From Thomasclavelia cocleata (GTDB taxonomy: Bacteria > Bacillota_I > Bacilli_A > Erysipelotrichales > Coprobacillaceae), in assembly GCF_900102365.1 (NCBI RefSeq), contig NZ_FOIN01000014.1, positions 1-56,881 of the forward strand: 56,881 nt of DNA, written 5' to 3'. This document shows, piece after piece, positions 54,702 to 56,881 of this stretch. The position numbers and the translations under genes were made by a program. Numbering within the stretch: position 1 is the stretch's first letter; each line of letters opens with the position of its first letter. Under the pieces are notes generated by a model that was not told where the DNA came from, did no database searches, and worked only from the letters and a program-made list of their open reading frames with translations.

Positions 54702-55384
54702 AAATAACTAAAAATATGATTATATTGATGTTAATTTCTTTAATAATATTTGTAGGTGTGGTTTTGTTTAAAGATCAAAAATATAATTTAGTTATTATTT
54801 TATTGGTTACATTATCTTGTTTGCCATTCTATTTTAAATATGAACATGATAGACCAAAGACTAGAGAAATTATTATTCTCACTATTATGATTGCTTTAAC
54901 AGTAATTTCACGAATTATTTTTATGGTTATGCCTAGTTTTAAGCCAGTAACAGTAATGGTAATAATATGTGGTATTGTTTTTGGTAGAGCTTCAGGTTTT
55001 ATGTGTGGATCTTTGTCAGCTTTGATATCAGATTTTGTGTTTGGAATTGGTCCATGGACACCTTTTCAAATGTTTGTTTGGGGAATAATTGGGTATATAG
55101 CAGGTATATTTAGTAAACAACTTCATAATGATAAGCATTTTTTATATGGATATAGTATTGTTTGTGGTATTGGTTATTCATTAATTATGGATTTATGGTC
55201 AGTTTTAGCAATTGAAAATAGCTTTAATTTTACAAGATATTTGGCAATTGTATTAACATCACTTCCAGTGATGTTAATATATATTGTTTCAAATATAGTT
55301 TTTATGTTTTTACTTAGTAAGATAATGTTTCAAATCTTACAGCGAGTAAAAGTAAAATATGGAATAACGGAGGGAAAGATTTGA
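54698..55384 (+). CDS. ECF transporter S component (probable cobalamin specificity subunit)
   Basis: 228 residues, about seven membrane helices. The middle part (ILTIMIALTVISRIIFM, KPVTVMVIICGIVFGRASGF, SALISDFVFGIGPWTPFQMF) follows the S-component pattern, with the small-residue helix for EcfT contact and the GPWTPFQ loop common in cobalamin-type S proteins (CbrT-like). Cobalamin as substrate is inferred from the riboswitch and the neighbouring capture proteins. Starts four bases before the ATPase stop. Confidence 0.85.
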   Translation: MKITKNMIILMLISLIIFVGVVLFKDQKYNLVIILLVTLSCLPFYFKYEHDRPKTREIIILTIMIALTVISRIIFMVMPSFKPVTVMVIICGIVFGRASGFMCGSLSALISDFVFGIGPWTPFQMFVWGIIGYIAGIFSKQLHNDKHFLYGYSIVCGIGYSLIMDLWSVLAIENSFNFTRYLAIVLTSLPVMLIYIVSNIVFMFLLSKIMFQILQRVKVKYGITEGKI

Positions 55385-56490
55385 TGAAGAAAATAGTTAG
55401 TTTGATTATAGCGTTAGTTGTTTTAGGCAGCATTGTTGTTCCTGTAAATGGACAGACAGATGCTTTATTAAAGGCACAAAATTATTGGTTAAATAATAAG
55501 GAATTAAGTGGTTTAGATGCTATTTTAACAGTTGAAGCACTTGGTTTAGATGTTGAAGATGATAAAAACGGTTTTATTGTGAATTATGATTTTGCTGCAC
55601 CTGTTAATAGTTATGGCGAGGTAATAAAATATGAGGATATGGATTGTGGTTATTTATCAAAAAGTATTATGGCTTTAGTATCAATGAAAATAGATCCTTC
55701 TAAATTATTACTATCTGATGGCTCAGTTGTAAACTTAATTGAAATTTTAAAGGCAAAGATAGATGATGATGGTAATGTTTTTTATGGAAATGGGAATCTT
55801 GAGTCAAGCATTATTTATACAATGTATGCATTATCTATTGTAGAACCTGATTATGATTTAAGTAAATTAGGTACAAAATTAGCAAGTTTACAATTAGATG
55901 ATGGATGTTGGGGATATAATGGAGCTTGGGGCGGTCCTGATGTAACTGGATGGGCAATTGGAGCTTTATCTTTGTGTGGAGATAATTATCAAACTTCTAT
56001 TGATAAAGCTTTAACATATTTTATTTCTATTCAGCAAGATGATGGTTTCTTTGTACCAAGTGATGGTTGGAGTGTTGCTAATAGTAATACTCAAGGTTGT
56101 GTTGTTTGGGGATTATTAGAATATGATGTTAATAGCATTAAAACAGGTGTTTTTAAAAATTCTTATGATTCATTAATGACGCTTTTATTAGAAGATGGAG
56201 CATTTGCATATCAGGCAGATCAAGGTTATGGTGATAATTATGCTACAATACAAGCAGGTTTGGCATTAGGGGTTTATGAAAATGGTTCATTAGTTTTAAA
56301 TCTTCGTAGTCAATATGAAGAAATGTTAAATCCACAACCTAGTATTTCTGCACCAGAAAAGAATGTCGATTATTCGACTGATAAGACAGTATTATCAGTT
56401 AAAACAGGTGATAATGAATTAATTATAACAGGAATGTTTATGGTTATTGCTAGTGGAGGAATCTATTTAACAATTAAAAAAGTATTTTAA
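55384..56490 (+). CDS. Surface-anchored terpene-cyclase-like alpha/alpha-repeat protein (intrinsic-factor N-terminal-like)
   Basis: 368 residues from the ATG at 55384 (GGAGGG site), which overlaps the S-component stop. Signal peptide (1-24, ending VNG). The body has prenyltransferase/squalene-cyclase-type repeats (LQLDDGCWGYNGAWGGPDVT, GWAIGALSLCG, IQQDDGFFVPSDGW, LLEDGAFAYQADQG, YATIQAGLALGVYENG), which form an alpha/alpha barrel, but no DxDD-type catalytic motif. It ends with VKTGD, a hydrophobic stretch and KKVF, the same sorting-like tail as the glycosidases. In intrinsic factor an alpha6/alpha6 barrel is joined to a DUF4430-type domain; here the two are separate products of one B12-controlled operon. 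Binding of cobalamin is inferred. Confidence 0.82.
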   Translation: MKKIVSLIIALVVLGSIVVPVNGQTDALLKAQNYWLNNKELSGLDAILTVEALGLDVEDDKNGFIVNYDFAAPVNSYGEVIKYEDMDCGYLSKSIMALVSMKIDPSKLLLSDGSVVNLIEILKAKIDDDGNVFYGNGNLESSIIYTMYALSIVEPDYDLSKLGTKLASLQLDDGCWGYNGAWGGPDVTGWAIGALSLCGDNYQTSIDKALTYFISIQQDDGFFVPSDGWSVANSNTQGCVVWGLLEYDVNSIKTGVFKNSYDSLMTLLLEDGAFAYQADQGYGDNYATIQAGLALGVYENGSLVLNLRSQYEEMLNPQPSISAPEKNVDYSTDKTVLSVKTGDNELIITGMFMVIASGGIYLTIKKVF

Positions 56491-56503
56491 TATTATTGTA
56501 TAT

Positions 56504-56522
56504 AGCGGATTTTTAATCCGCT
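56504..56522. terminator. Short hairpin between convergent genes
   Basis: AGCGGATT, loop TTT, AATCCGCT. No long T-tract on the plus strand; it includes the stop codon of the minus-strand transposase. Confidence 0.45.
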
Positions 56523-56881
56523 TCAGGCTGTTGACAAAAGATGGTATAAAAACTAGTTTTAAAAGTTCTTATACCACCTTTTTTTGTTTTTGATTTATTA
56601 TTTATTTCTTTTTCTTTATATATTTCACTTTTATTGCCCTTTTTTATAAAAACTGGCCTGTCTTTCCATAGCCATCCTGCCATCTTTCTTAAATTATGGC
56701 ATGCAAAAATAAGCTCTCCCTGATGTTTGTTTTTCCTCAGCCCCCTTAATCGTGTAAATCTTAAATTATGTTTTTCCTTGCACTCTCCAAATACACGTTC
56801 TATACTCTCTTTTCTAATTCTATATATCTCTTTCCATTTATCTGTGTATCTGATTTCTTCTACTTCTTCAACATATCCTGC
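56513..56881 (-). CDS. IS1182-family transposase, C-terminal part (runs off the right edge)
   Basis: The minus-strand frame is open from the window edge to a TAA at 56513-56515. It reads RYTDKWKEIYRIRKESIERVFGECKEKHNLRF, in which the catalytic-Glu region (RKESIERVFGECKEKH) is diagnostic of IS1182/IS5-type DDE transposases, then RLRGLRKNKHQGELIFACHNLRKMAGW and the conserved ending TIFCQQPEAD. The N-terminal part and the left end of the element lie outside. The visible frame has no lesions, so the element may be intact. Confidence 0.88.
   Translation of the reverse strand, partial: AGYVEEVEEIRYTDKWKEIYRIRKESIERVFGECKEKHNLRFTRLRGLRKNKHQGELIFACHNLRKMAGWLWKDRPVFIKKGNKSEIYKEKEINNKSKTKKGGIRTFKTSFYTIFCQQPEAD

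Noticed and set aside
1-56881. tRNA, rRNA, CRISPR arrays or a replication origin
   Set aside because: None was recognised; apart from the riboswitch, intron RNA and leader elements no structured RNA could be supported.

Overview
The window is low-GC Firmicute DNA (about 27-32% GC in the host parts). AAGGAG-type ribosome sites, stacked FIVAR modules on secreted glycosidases, LevQRST-like and BceAB-like modules and a cobalamin riboswitch ahead of an ECF transporter suggest a gut Erysipelotrichia (Coprobacillaceae/Thomasclavelia-like). The genus is inferred from style, not from a marker gene.

Layout. 1-11.9 kb: the end of a FIVAR surface protein, a GH84 beta-N-acetylglucosaminidase, a decayed IS256-type transposase and a GH29 alpha-L-fucosidase. 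11.9-17.8 kb: a mobile-DNA mosaic. It starts with the 5' part of a class C group II intron placed just after the fucosidase terminator and ends with an intron domain V/VI. Between them lie a frameshifted tyrosine recombinase, an IS3 transposase fragment, and a higher-GC piece with a VanZ-family gene, an XRE regulator and a frameshifted helix-hairpin-helix gene. 17.9-22.5 kb: a BceRS-BceAB-type peptide-antibiotic sensing and detoxification module. 22.7-27.0 kb: a pentapeptide-repeat protein, typA, a dockerin relic and an Rpn-type nuclease. 27.4-31.3 kb: a GH3 enzyme and a DUF6465-like protein. 32.2-47.4 kb: a GH32 fructanase, a four-gene sugar sensor without a permease, a mannose/fructose-type PTS, a HAD phosphatase and a phosphomannose-isomerase-like protein. 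47.4-48.7 kb: intron relics around a broken CBM32/FIVAR gene. 48.9-51.4 kb: a WG-repeat lipoprotein and a membrane-tethered methyltransferase-like protein. 51.4-56.5 kb: a cobalamin-riboswitch operon. 56.5 kb to the edge: the end of an IS1182-type transposase on the minus strand.

How it works together. Four large glycosidases (GH84, GH29, GH3, GH32) share one tail design: FIVAR modules, then xKTGD, a hydrophobic stretch and a basic end. This looks like a non-LPxTG cell-wall sorting signal, and seven loci here carry it. The two N-acetylglucosaminidase genes (GH84, GH3) each have a leader resembling a BglG/LicT antiterminator site that overlaps a terminator, so amino-sugar release may be under one PTS-linked antitermination control. 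The GH32 gene and the PTS operon share a TGACA-TGTCA dyad and cre-like sites. Between them lie two binding proteins, a histidine kinase and a response regulator, arranged much like LevQRST-fruA-levDEFG of oral streptococci.

The most interesting system is the cobalamin operon. It encodes a DUF4430 lipoprotein (the fold of the C-terminal domain of intrinsic factor and transcobalamin), a complete ECF transporter, and a separate KTGD-anchored protein with terpene-cyclase-like alpha/alpha repeats (the fold type of the N-terminal domain of intrinsic factor). It reads as a split, surface-displayed, intrinsic-factor-like B12 capture system. All calls come from reading the sequence; no database search was run.
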